Below, piece by piece: positions 51,011 to 57,233 of a stretch of DNA of 63,511 nucleotides. The number at the start of each line of letters is the position of its first letter. The first letter of the stretch is position 1. Source of the DNA: a virus; IMG/VR virus record IMGVR_UViG_3300042691_011765, positions 1 through 63,511 of that record, one strand, 5' to 3'. The notes beneath the pieces were generated by a model that had not been told where the DNA came from, ran no database searches, and saw only the letters and a program-made list of their open reading frames with translations. Both the position numbers and the translations under genes were made by a program.

Positions 51011-51016
51011 TATAAT
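51008..51016 (+). promoter_or_regulatory. Extended -10 promoter for the right early block
   Basis: TGGTATAAT contains a perfect TATAAT (51011-51016) preceded by TGG, the extended -10 element that makes a -35 unnecessary. The -35 position (about 50988-50993) is poor. A start near 51022 would read into the hairpin leader and the first early gene at 51116. Confidence 0.8.
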
Positions 51017-51027
51017 GGAGTCATCTG

Positions 51028-51075
51028 ATCGGTGCCCGATTGGATGCGCTGCCCCGCCGCTTGCGGGGCTTTCTT
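51028..51075 (+). terminator. Leader hairpins with terminator-like stem (possible attenuator)
   Basis: ATCGG-tgc-CCGAT (51028-51040) is followed by GCCCCGC-cgctt-GCGGGGC (51051-51069) and TTTCTT. The second hairpin resembles an intrinsic terminator only ~30 nt after the predicted transcription start. Together with the repeat hairpin at 51076-51094 it forms a three-hairpin leader before the first early gene. Confidence 0.6.
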
Positions 51076-51094
51076 GTGGGACTTCGTGTCCCAC
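51076..51094 (+). repeat. GGGAC hairpin repeat, copy 1
   Basis: GTGGGAC-ttcgt-GTCCCAC: a perfect 7-bp stem followed by TTTCTTTTT, 21 nt before the start codon at 51116. It is the first of eight related hairpins in the right early region and the one, with copy 6, most like a terminator. Confidence 0.8.
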
Positions 51095-51115
51095 TTTCTT
51101 TTTAGGAGAATCATC

Positions 51116-51481
51116 ATGACGTTCAAGAAACTCATCGCCATCGCTGTTCAATTCAAACGCGGCGCTGCCGCTCAGCAGGACGCGGCCACCAAGCTGCGGA
51201 AGGCGTGCAGGAGCAGGGAAGCGGCGAAGGCCGCGATGCTGCCTGCGATTGCGCGGGCATACGGTGCCAAGACCAGCGAGACCAAGGCGGGCAATGTCCG
51301 TTGGGTCAAGGGTGACAAGGCGGCCGTGGCCGCCAAGCGAGCGCTCAATCGCCTGCTGGCGATGGCGTATCCAGGCAAGGCGACCAAGCGGGCGAAGGTT
51401 GACCCTGTGGTCACGCTGCTGCGGAAGTTCGGCAAGCTCAGTGCAGCGCAGCAGCGCCGCTTCCTGAAGTCTGCCAAGTAA
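51116..51481 (+). CDS. Basic hypothetical protein, 121 residues
   Basis: This is the first gene of the right early block; its start at 51116 follows AGGAG in the recurring leader AGGAGAATCATCATG. The protein is Ala/Lys/Arg-rich and helical: many charged helices such as AAAQQDAATKLRKACRSREAAKAAMLPAIARAYG and VVTLLRKFGKLSAAQQRRFLKSAK. The charge suggests nucleic-acid or membrane association. No family is recognised. Being first in the block, it may act early against the host, which is inference only. Confidence 0.7.
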   Translation: MTFKKLIAIAVQFKRGAAAQQDAATKLRKACRSREAAKAAMLPAIARAYGAKTSETKAGNVRWVKGDKAAVAAKRALNRLLAMAYPGKATKRAKVDPVVTLLRKFGKLSAAQQRRFLKSAK

Positions 51482-51560
51482 TTTGGCAGTTTGTTTCTGA
51501 GAGACAGGGCGCGCGAGGGTGTCGGCGCTGTTTCGGCCCCTTGCGCGCTCAATCAAAAAC

Positions 51561-51577
51561 GGGACACTTTGTCCCAC
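51561..51577 (+). repeat. GGGACA hairpin repeat, copy 2
   Basis: GGGACA-ctt-TGTCCC followed by ACTTTCTATT. The stem is 6 bp with a 3-nt loop, 20 nt before the start codon at 51596. Confidence 0.75.
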
Positions 51578-51595
51578 TTTCTATTGGAGAAACGG

Positions 51596-51838
51596 ATGCA
51601 CAAAGCCTACAAAGCCAACGTAACGGCCACGCCCAGCAAGCAACCAGACACCCCGCCCACGTGGCGGGTCACGCTCTACACCCACAGCGAGGACGGCGTG
51701 CAGATCGAGTTCTTCGGGGAGTTCTTCGAACAGGGGGACGCGGAAGCAATCTGCGCCGCATGGCGGGACGAGAAGCAACGCCCCGTGATCTGGTTGAGCA
51801 TCAATCTGCGCAGCCCCCGCGCGCAGTTTTACAAGTGA
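51596..51838 (+). CDS. Hypothetical protein, 80 residues
   Basis: The start at 51596 follows TTGGAGAAACGG. The sequence TWRVTLYTHSEDGVQIEFFGEFFEQGDAEAICAAWRDEKQRPVIWLSINLR suggests a small alpha/beta fold. It has no recognised family. Its stop codon lies inside repeat hairpin copy 3. Confidence 0.65.
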   Translation: MHKAYKANVTATPSKQPDTPPTWRVTLYTHSEDGVQIEFFGEFFEQGDAEAICAAWRDEKQRPVIWLSINLRSPRAQFYK

Positions 51839-51852
51839 GACATCTGTCCCAC
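51835..51852 (+). repeat. GGGAC hairpin repeat, copy 3
   Basis: GTGAGAC-atct-GTCCCAC: a 7-bp stem with one A/C mismatch. It includes the TGA stop of the preceding gene and ends 20 nt before the start codon at 51872. Confidence 0.65.
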
Positions 51853-51871
51853 TTCACACAGGAGAAACACC

Positions 51872-52108
51872 ATGAGCAGAATAAAAGCGTTCGCCCTCGA
51901 CACCATCGAGGAGTGCATCGCCCACGACAAGGGCCGCACCACGTCCGCGCGGCTCAGCGTCCGCCTCACTACGCTGGGCTTCAAGATGACTGACGACCAA
52001 GCCGCCACGCTGGCGCGCAGCTTCGGGTTCAAGGTCATCCCGCACCGCTTCACCTGCGGCACCGAAGCCCGAAAGCGGGACACGCTGTCCCACTTCATCT
52101 CTCACTAA
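51872..52108 (+). CDS. Hypothetical protein, 78 residues
   Basis: The start follows AGGAGAAACACC. The N-terminal part is helical (FALDTIEECIAHDKGRTTSARLSVRLTTLG). Its last codons (ARKRDTLSHFISH) are encoded by repeat hairpin copy 4, so the repeat sequence has become coding. No family is recognised. Confidence 0.6.
   Translation: MSRIKAFALDTIEECIAHDKGRTTSARLSVRLTTLGFKMTDDQAATLARSFGFKVIPHRFTCGTEARKRDTLSHFISH
52077..52093 (+). repeat. GGGACA hairpin repeat, copy 4 (inside a coding end)
   Basis: GGGACA-cgc-TGTCCC plus ACTTC. It lies within the last 32 nt of the gene ending at 52108, and the next gene start is nearly 400 nt away. This copy is therefore not simply a leader of the next gene. Confidence 0.75.
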
Positions 52109-52123
52109 CGTGTTACACACAGA

Positions 52124-52143
52124 CATGTCAAATTTTTGACATG
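52124..52143. promoter_or_regulatory. 20-bp palindrome, probable operator
   Basis: CATGTCAAATTTTTGACATG has 9-bp perfect arms (CATGTCAAA/TTTGACATG) around TT. Symmetry and length fit a binding site for a dimeric regulator. It lies 9 nt before the left mirrored element. Confidence 0.65.
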
Positions 52144-52152
52144 CCGGACATT

Positions 52153-52246
52153 TGTCCAGTGCGTCCAATTTCAGACCCCCGATATTGGCGCAAATTACTG
52201 AGACAAATCAACGATGTTCCGTCCACCTGTCCAGATGTCCACATAT
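52153..52246 (+). repeat. Mirrored 94-bp element, left arm
   Basis: Six boxes occur in order: TGTCCA (52153), CGTCCAA (52162), ACCCCCGATATTGGCGCA (52175-52192), ATCAAC (52207), TGTCC (52228) and ATGTCCACATAT (52235-52246). The same boxes, with the same spacings of 3, 6, 14, 15 and 2 nt, occur on the other strand at 52335-52428. Confidence 0.9.
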
Positions 52247-52334
52247 ATATACTCTTTTCCCTTCCTAAATATATATACAACGTTTAAGTGGACGTTTTCC
52301 TTTGAAAGAAAGTCGGAAAGCTTAAAGGTCGAAA

Positions 52335-52428
52335 ATATGTGGACATTCGGACACGCTCGCACTAAGCTGTTGATCTTGCAAGAATATCTGCGCCAATATC
52401 GGGGGTTTCGTTTTGGACGTAGTGGACA
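52335..52428 (-). repeat. Mirrored 94-bp element, right arm
   Basis: The inverted counterpart of 52153-52246: ATATGTGGACAT (52335-52346), GGACA (52349), GTTGAT (52369), TGCGCCAATATCGGGGGT (52389-52406), TTGGACG (52413) and TGGACA (52423-52428). At least 54 of 94 positions match. The spacers differ in sequence but not in length, the pattern left when protein-contact boxes are conserved and spacing is constrained. Confidence 0.9.
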
Positions 52429-52482
52429 CAGCAGACACAAATCGCTAACACGTTGATTAACAACGAAAAGGAATTTTTAAAC

Positions 52483-52887
52483 ATGCCAAAAATAATTTGG
52501 ACCTGCCCTGTTTGCAACGAAAAACGGGATCGAAAAGCCTTTTTGCGCCCGTTTAAGCAGCGTTTAGTGGTCGAGCGTGCGTGCGACCAGTGTCGGCATT
52601 CCGTGCTTCTGCGCGACAATTCCGGCCGCGCCATCCAACGTGCGTTGTGGCGTGGCGACATCACCGAACTGCAAGCGCGCGCACTCCACGCCGAACTCAA
52701 ACCCTTGCGCGAAGCGCGGGCGAAGAAACGCCGCGACAGTGTCGTGGCCAAGCTGCGCAAGCGGCAGGCTGATCTGAAGCGTCACGGCAAGGGGCTGGAG
52801 AAAGAACAGGAGCGGCGCGCCAAGATCAGCGCAGCGCTGACCGGCCGCAAGCGCGGCAGTTACATGACCAGCAAAACCAGAATTTGA
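52483..52887 (+). CDS. Zinc-ribbon basic protein, 134 residues
   Basis: The start at 52483 (MPKIIWTCPVCNEKRDRKAF) follows AAGGAA. CPVC (residues 8-11) and CDQC (near 34-37) form a zinc ribbon. The remainder is a long Arg/Lys-rich helix (REARAKKRRDSVVAKLRKRQADLKRHGKGLEKEQERRAKIS). It is probably a DNA- or RNA-binding protein. Its gene directly follows the mirrored repeat region, so it is a candidate for the protein that binds there; this is inference. Confidence 0.7.
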   Translation: MPKIIWTCPVCNEKRDRKAFLRPFKQRLVVERACDQCRHSVLLRDNSGRAIQRALWRGDITELQARALHAELKPLREARAKKRRDSVVAKLRKRQADLKRHGKGLEKEQERRAKISAALTGRKRGSYMTSKTRI

Positions 52888-52888
52888 A

Positions 52889-52927
52889 GTGGGACGTGGT
52901 TTATAAAAGCAGGACGCCCTGTCCCAC
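52889..52927 (+). repeat. GGGAC hairpin repeat, copy 5 (long-loop form)
   Basis: GTGGGAC (52889-52895) and GTCCCAC (52921-52927) pair over a 25-nt loop that itself contains AGGAC next to GTCC. The left arm begins within 2 nt of the preceding stop, and the gene start at 52989 is 61 nt downstream, farther than for other copies. Confidence 0.65.
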
Positions 52928-52988
52928 TTTGGATGCAGCACCCGCAGCACAACCAGCAACACTTACCAACACACTTAGGAGAATCATC

Positions 52989-53195
52989 ATGCGTATCAAG
53001 CACAGCAACCACAACGTCTACAACCTGCTGCTCAACCCCCGCGACCGCGCTTATCCGGCCGCCCTTCAACCCTTTGTCACCATCACCATGCCGCGCCCCA
53101 TCGCTTACTGCGCTGGCCGGCTGATCAACCCACGCACCACGCCGACCATCACCACCAAGCGTGTCCCCGCGTGGCGCAACGAGCACCTGCAGTAA
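52989..53195 (+). CDS. Small basic hypothetical protein, 68 residues
   Basis: The start follows the recurring leader AGGAGAATCATCATG. The sequence (MRIKHSNHNVYNLLLNPRDRAYPAALQPFVTITMPRPIAYCAGRLINP) is basic and Pro-rich with no recognised fold. Confidence 0.55.
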   Translation: MRIKHSNHNVYNLLLNPRDRAYPAALQPFVTITMPRPIAYCAGRLINPRTTPTITTKRVPAWRNEHLQ

Positions 53196-53238
53196 CAAAG
53201 CGCAAGCCGAACCCCCAACCCAACCAAGGAGAATCACC

Positions 53239-53766
53239 ATGACTGACAACGTCACCCCCATCAACGTCGCCATCAACACCGAAGCGCCCACCCCTGCGCG
53301 CGCGACCCTGCAAGACAACCTGCAGTTACTTTTTGGTAACTTCTTTTCAAGTCTTGCCAACATGATCACCGACGAGGTGGAGCAGCGCATCAAGGCCGCG
53401 CAGGTGGAGAAGGACAGCAGCGCGCCAGCGGTGCCCACGGTGGATGAACTGTCCGAGTCGCTGATGCTGGCGATGCAGCAGGCCGAGTGGGTCAAGGACT
53501 TGCTGGCCAACCACGTTGCCACGCAGGACTTCAGCGGCGAGATATCGGATCAAGTGGACAAACACATGCGCAACGTCGATTTCAGCGATGACATCCAGCG
53601 CGTGTTGGACTACCACGATTTCAGTTCTGACATTCAGAGCGTGCTGAACAACTACGACTTCGACGAGAAGATACAGGAGGCCATCGACAACTACGACTTC
53701 AGTTCGGACATCGAGCGCGCAGTCGAGGACAAGATGAGCGAAGCGAAGATCAGCGTGCAGTTCTAA
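53239..53766 (+). CDS. Protein with tandem DFSSDI helical repeats, 175 residues
   Basis: The start follows AAGGAGAATCACC. Residues 1-60 include a helical LQDNLQLLFGNFFSSLANMITDEVEQRIKAA. From about residue 95 there are five acidic units of 12-16 residues: QDFSGEISDQVDKHMRN, VDFSDDIQRVLDY, HDFSSDIQSVLNN, YDFDEKIQEAIDN and YDFSSDIERAVED. These likely form an extended helical or coiled oligomer. The family is unknown. The acidic repeats could bind a basic partner or mimic DNA charge. Confidence 0.7.
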   Translation: MTDNVTPINVAINTEAPTPARATLQDNLQLLFGNFFSSLANMITDEVEQRIKAAQVEKDSSAPAVPTVDELSESLMLAMQQAEWVKDLLANHVATQDFSGEISDQVDKHMRNVDFSDDIQRVLDYHDFSSDIQSVLNNYDFDEKIQEAIDNYDFSSDIERAVEDKMSEAKISVQF

Positions 53767-53786
53767 CGGCAACGCTGCGTGACCAC

Positions 53787-53813
53787 AAGCGGGACATGGT
53801 GTCCCGCTTTTTT
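53787..53813 (+). terminator. GGGACA hairpin repeat, copy 6 (terminator-like)
   Basis: AAGCGGGACA-tgg-TGTCCCGCTT: a perfect 10-bp stem with a 3-nt loop running into a T tract. It is the most stable of the repeat family and a good intrinsic terminator, 14-17 nt before the start codon at 53827. Confidence 0.75.
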
Positions 53814-53826
53814 ATGGAGATGAGCA

Positions 53827-54135
53827 ATGAAAGTCAAAGTATCTGAAGCAGAAGGTGCGGTGTTGAACAAGCTGGTGAACATGGCCGATGGGCTGCATGG
53901 TGTCCTTGCCCCCGTGGAATACAGCACCCGCTGGGAGTTTGGTGGGACGATCATTGATAGAAGTTTAATTGCGCTAGAACCCATGACGCATGATGAACAC
54001 GGCGATGGGTGGTTAGCCACGCGAGGCGAAGGTTCAAATATTTACATGGAGTTTGGTCACACTGCGCTGATCGCAGCCATGCGCTGCTACGTCGCATCAA
54101 AACTTGGTGACTTCGTCACCATACCGGAGGAGTGA
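53827..54135 (+). CDS. NinX-like protein (DUF2591), copy 1
   Basis: This 102-residue protein ends with the conserved HTALIAAMRCYVASKLGDFVTIPEE, the mark of the P22 NinX/DUF2591 family, and carries EFGGTIIDRSLIAL in the middle. NinX proteins lie in lambdoid nin regions, and their function is unknown. A second, diverged copy is 436 nt downstream (54571) with one gene between. Confidence 0.8.
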   Translation: MKVKVSEAEGAVLNKLVNMADGLHGVLAPVEYSTRWEFGGTIIDRSLIALEPMTHDEHGDGWLATRGEGSNIYMEFGHTALIAAMRCYVASKLGDFVTIPEE

Positions 54136-54136
54136 G

Positions 54137-54574
54137 ATGAACGAGTCTACGAAAACCCAAGAATGGGTGGAAAAAATGAGTAACTATAAAAAGCTGTGGG
54201 AGGTTCAAGTCGGGCAGTTCCCCGACTCGGTATATCTGAACGACACGCAGGTGCTCAACCTGATCATGTCAGCTGTGCCGGACTGGCTGCGTGACATGAC
54301 GTGGGACATGTGGGACAGGAAAGGAGACTACGACAACGACATGGAGGCACGGCTGGCGTTCTACGAGTGGCGTGAAAAGGAGATCACGAAGAACCGTTTC
54401 ATCTGGGCAATCAACGCGTTCTCCAACCGGTCGCAGTCAAGCGATGGGTTCTTCTACGCATGCGGCAAACGTGAGGACGGTCGGTATAAACACATCGGGT
54501 TCCGCACGGGGCTTGAGCCATCCGACTACTCATCAGGTTACATGGGGCTTAACTACAAGGAGAACGGGAAATGA
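54137..54574 (+). CDS. Hypothetical protein, 145 residues
   Basis: The start at 54137 follows GGAGGAG. It contains many Trp/Asp residues (VPDWLRDMTWDMWDRKGDYDNDMEARLAFYEWREKE) and ends with Gly/Tyr-rich HIGFRTGLEPSDYSSGYMGLNYKENGK. No family is recognised. It sits between two NinX paralogues and overlaps the second by 4 nt. Confidence 0.6.
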   Translation: MNESTKTQEWVEKMSNYKKLWEVQVGQFPDSVYLNDTQVLNLIMSAVPDWLRDMTWDMWDRKGDYDNDMEARLAFYEWREKEITKNRFIWAINAFSNRSQSSDGFFYACGKREDGRYKHIGFRTGLEPSDYSSGYMGLNYKENGK

Positions 54575-54918
54575 AGATTAAACCGAGTGAGTTAAAGGGC
54601 GAGGCCCTTGATACGCTGGTGGCTAAGTGCGAGGGAAAAACATCGCTTGAAAAATACTGGTTCTTTCCCTCAACCGACTGGGCGCAAGCTGGCCCGATCA
54701 TCGAGCGGGAGTTCATCAGCATTTTCGATCTTCCAAGCGGAATTGACGTTACGCAACACCCAACATTCACCGAAGGTGATTTGTGGGAAGCTGAGATTAT
54801 TCCTGCTGGTGAAGACTCTATCCGTTACTGCGGCCCTACCCCGCTAGTCGCAGCCATGCGCTGCTATGTTGCAAGCAAACTCGGTGACGAAGTCACCATA
54901 CCGGAGGAAGTGAAATGA
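54571..54918 (+). CDS. NinX-like protein (DUF2591), copy 2
   Basis: In this 115-residue protein, FPSTDWAQAGPIIEREFISIF and PTPLVAAMRCYVASKLGDEVTIPEEVK match the NinX/DUF2591 pattern more fully than copy 1. The last ~20 residues are nearly identical in the two copies while the rest has diverged. It is coupled to genes on both sides by 4-nt overlaps. Confidence 0.85.
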   Translation: MKIKPSELKGEALDTLVAKCEGKTSLEKYWFFPSTDWAQAGPIIEREFISIFDLPSGIDVTQHPTFTEGDLWEAEIIPAGEDSIRYCGPTPLVAAMRCYVASKLGDEVTIPEEVK

Positions 54919-55094
54919 ACGTAGGGAACATACCAGTGCAGGACAAGGAGCGGGATGCCGCTTGGGCGGCGTTCATCAAGCGTAAGGACGTTCAAGAGTT
55001 CTTTGCAGGTAAGGACGATGCGTTCAAGTTCCCGCTTGAGCGTGGATGGTATGAGGTCTGGTGCCAAGCGTGGCACAAAGCGAAAGGAGAGTGA
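54915..55094 (+). CDS. Small Trp-rich protein, 59 residues
   Basis: The ATG at 54915 overlaps the NinX stop by 4 nt; GGAGGAAG lies upstream. It reads MNVGNIPVQDKERDAAWAAFIKRK...FPLERGWYEVWCQAWHKAKGE. The AW...F.....W..VW..AW spacing of aromatics is common in small phage proteins of unknown role. Confidence 0.65.
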   Translation: MNVGNIPVQDKERDAAWAAFIKRKDVQEFFAGKDDAFKFPLERGWYEVWCQAWHKAKGE

Positions 55095-55095
55095 A

Positions 55096-55281
55096 ATGAG
55101 CGTGAGATGTTGGATTGTGTGCAGACCTTGCGGTGACCCGTATTACGACGGGCACCCAACGGGTATGGTGTTCACCGATGAAGCGAAGGCCAAGGAATAC
55201 ATCGCGCACGCGAACGGCCCGCGCAGCGAAGGCGACACCGGCGAGCATGACTACTACTTACAGGAAGGGTATTTGGAATGA
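55096..55281 (+). CDS. Small hypothetical protein, 61 residues
   Basis: The start follows AAAGGAGAG. It contains CWIVCRPCGDP and a MVFTDEAKAKEYIAHANGP segment, a beta-helix pattern of host-takeover-type small proteins. No family is assigned. Its stop overlaps the next start by 4 nt. Confidence 0.6.
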   Translation: MSVRCWIVCRPCGDPYYDGHPTGMVFTDEAKAKEYIAHANGPRSEGDTGEHDYYLQEGYLE

Positions 55282-55460
55282 GCACACCACGTGATTGGGA
55301 AGAAGCAATGAACGAACTGGCGAACGAGCACGACGCGCTGTGGGTGTGCCTCGATAACATCGTGGCACTGTGGGACATGGAAGCACCCATGTCAGAGATC
55401 GAGAACGCAATGGCCCGCGCCAAAGTAATCCTCAACGAAACCAAAACGGAGCAATCGTAA
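55278..55460 (+). CDS. Small acidic hypothetical protein, 60 residues
   Basis: Helical and acidic (DWEEAMNELANEHDALWVCLDNIVALWDMEAPMSEIENAMARAKVIL). It overlaps both neighbours (4 nt and 1 nt), so it is translated as part of a coupled chain. No family is recognised. Confidence 0.6.
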   Translation: MSTPRDWEEAMNELANEHDALWVCLDNIVALWDMEAPMSEIENAMARAKVILNETKTEQS

Positions 55461-56017
55461 TGAGTTACGAACACACCAAAGAAACACGCAACGGCTACAC
55501 CCTGCGCATCCTGACGGATGATGACCCCTGTTCCCCTGCAGAGTGGGACAACCTTGGGCAGATCGCATATTGGTCTAACCACTACACGCTGGGCACGGAG
55601 CACGTATCCCGTGATCGTCTCGATGAGATTGCAGCAGGCATCGAGGATGGTTCGCTCATCGGCCTGCCGGTGTTCGCATACGTTCACGGAGCGGCAACAA
55701 TCAGCACTTCCCCGTTCTCTTGCCCTTGGGACAGTGGACAGTGCGGCTTTGTCTATTGCACCAGAGAGAAGGCAGTCGCGGAATGGGGTGATACCCCGGA
55801 CTGCGAAACCAATGCCCTGCGTGTCCTGTCCGGTGAGGTCAAGACGTTCGACCAATATCTGACCGGTGACGTCTACGGCTACACAATAACAGACGCCCAC
55901 GGCGACATCGTTGATTCATGCTGGGGTTTCTACGGCATCGAGCATGCCGAGGAAGAAGCCCGATCAGCCCTGAACTACTGGGCCACCAAACAGGGTGAGT
56001 TGTTCGAAACTGCGTGA
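55460..56017 (+). CDS. Conserved phage protein, 185 residues
   Basis: The start at 55460 shares one base with the previous stop. Conserved stretches include LPVFAYVHGAATISTSPFSCPWDSGQCGFVYCTREKA, EVKTFDQYLTGDVYGYTI and CWGFYGIEHAEEEARSALNYW. Similar proteins occur in many unrelated tailed phages and in some mobile elements. The biochemical role is unknown to me. Confidence 0.75.
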   Translation: MSYEHTKETRNGYTLRILTDDDPCSPAEWDNLGQIAYWSNHYTLGTEHVSRDRLDEIAAGIEDGSLIGLPVFAYVHGAATISTSPFSCPWDSGQCGFVYCTREKAVAEWGDTPDCETNALRVLSGEVKTFDQYLTGDVYGYTITDAHGDIVDSCWGFYGIEHAEEEARSALNYWATKQGELFETA

Positions 56018-56037
56018 CCACAATCAATTACCAAACC

Positions 56038-56054
56038 GGGACACCCCGTCCCAC
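56038..56054 (+). repeat. GGGACA hairpin repeat, copy 7
   Basis: GGGAC-acccc-GTCCC then ACTTTC. A 5-bp stem, the weakest pairing of the set but with the same conserved downstream CACTTT, 21 nt before the start codon at 56076. Confidence 0.65.
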
Positions 56055-56075
56055 TTTCAACCAAGGAGAATCACC

Positions 56076-57128
56076 ATGTCGTTTTCAAGCTCAATCTACA
56101 AACTCCCCACCATCAGCGGCTACCCGCAAGCACACCGCTACTTCAACGAGACGCGCAAGCCGCCACGCTCCAAGCGTTGGGAAGAACACCAGCGCCCGCT
56201 CTACACCGTGTCGGCAACGCACTACCGCATCGAGCGCAGCGCTGCCGCAAAGCACGGCACGCCAGAGTATTACGACTTGATGCTCTACGGCACACCGCTC
56301 GTGCGTTACTTCCAGCCCGAGGCTGATGGGTCCTTCGTCATGTGGCTGCACGGCCACATGTCCAACGCGTCTCGGCAGTTCTTGTGGCGTTTGTCCAACT
56401 TCGGTTATGCCAGCAAACGGAACATTGCAACAGACACAAATATGCCCGGCGTAGGCAACCCACCCTCAAGCGCGCACGTCCCGTTGTCTCCGGCAATACA
56501 GCGCGACTACGTTGCCGACAACGGCGTCACGGTGCCTATGTTTTGGAGCGCCGTGCTGACCTGTGTGCCCTCACCCTACGGCCCGTTGATCGACACCACC
56601 CGCTCCGCGCATCGCCCCATCTACGCGCACCGCACCAGCAGCGAGGCCACCGCTACGCGCACGGCGTTCCTCAACAAGCTGAAGCCTTACATCGACATCC
56701 TGATGCTGTCGCTGCCTTCGGTTCATGCCTCGACGTTGATCAGCACGCGTGACGGGCGAGCGTTTCAAGGTGTCCGTTACGACCCCACACAGACCGCCGG
56801 TGAAGTGTTGCAGCGGTGGGTTGACGGGGACGACGCCGACATGTCCGAGTCGCTGTTCAAGGTGCTGCAGGACATATTCGCAGCGGTCTACAAGAATGCG
56901 TTCGGGGCTTGGGTGCAGCGCGAGTTGCCGTGGAGTGAGATATCCAAGAACTTTACATGGCACGGTGGCCACATCCCCGAGCACATGGCCGTGCTCCCCA
57001 CGGAGACGGTCCGCAGCGCCCTCCTGCGCTACCTGCGCGACAACATCTGCCCCACCAAGAAGGGTGACACGCCCGTGGACCTCGGGCAGTTCCCTGTGTC
57101 TATCCCCAAAACGTATTACTACAAGTGA
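56076..57128 (+). CDS. Hypothetical protein, 350 residues
   Basis: The start follows AAGGAGAATCACC. It is one of the larger unassigned proteins of the early block, with a globular composition, many aromatics, and segments such as RHYR-type basic loops and FTWHGGHIPEHMAVLPTETVRSALLRYLRDNICP near the C-terminus. No catalytic signature is evident. It precedes the MoxR/VWA cassette but is separated from it by a promoter and a repeat hairpin, so it is probably a separate unit. Confidence 0.65.
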   Translation: MSFSSSIYKLPTISGYPQAHRYFNETRKPPRSKRWEEHQRPLYTVSATHYRIERSAAAKHGTPEYYDLMLYGTPLVRYFQPEADGSFVMWLHGHMSNASRQFLWRLSNFGYASKRNIATDTNMPGVGNPPSSAHVPLSPAIQRDYVADNGVTVPMFWSAVLTCVPSPYGPLIDTTRSAHRPIYAHRTSSEATATRTAFLNKLKPYIDILMLSLPSVHASTLISTRDGRAFQGVRYDPTQTAGEVLQRWVDGDDADMSESLFKVLQDIFAAVYKNAFGAWVQRELPWSEISKNFTWHGGHIPEHMAVLPTETVRSALLRYLRDNICPTKKGDTPVDLGQFPVSIPKTYYYK

Positions 57129-57144
57129 AGGAGATGTAAACTAC

Positions 57145-57173
57145 TTGACACCTAGTGTTTAGTTCTGTAGTCT
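57145..57173 (+). promoter_or_regulatory. Promoter upstream of the MoxR/VWA cassette
   Basis: A perfect TTGACA (57145-57150) lies 17 nt before TAGTCT (57168-57173). The -10 is weak (three of six). The predicted start near 57180 precedes repeat hairpin copy 8 and the ATPase gene, indicating independent control of the cassette. Confidence 0.6.
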
Positions 57174-57191
57174 CCCAAATAAACAATACAA

Positions 57192-57211
57192 AGTGGGACA
57201 CAAGTCCCACT
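57192..57211 (+). repeat. GGGAC hairpin repeat, copy 8
   Basis: AGTGGGAC-acaa-GTCCCACT: a perfect 8-bp stem, 22 nt before the start codon at 57234 and immediately after the promoter. It would be the 5' end structure of the cassette mRNA. Confidence 0.8.
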
Positions 57212-57233
57212 CTCACAACGAAGGAGTATTACC

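Larger units (their letters stand above)
52109..52482. other. 374-nt non-coding region, candidate replication origin
   Basis: No credible gene is seen. It contains a 20-bp near-perfect palindrome, two mirrored 94-bp elements and an AT-rich centre with TAAATATATATAC. There are at least ten TGTCC/GGACA-type boxes in both orientations. This density of short repeats around an AT-rich core is characteristic of replication origins or multi-site operators. The following gene starts at 52483. Confidence 0.6.

Noticed and set aside
57128-57140. A ribosome site followed by ATG TAA directly after the 350-residue gene
   Set aside because: A start-stop pair encodes nothing; it is probably a chance remnant of a copied GAAGGAG leader.
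51076-57211. Reading the hairpin repeats as a CRISPR array
   Set aside because: The copies are palindromes spread over 6 kb between genes, with no regular spacers.
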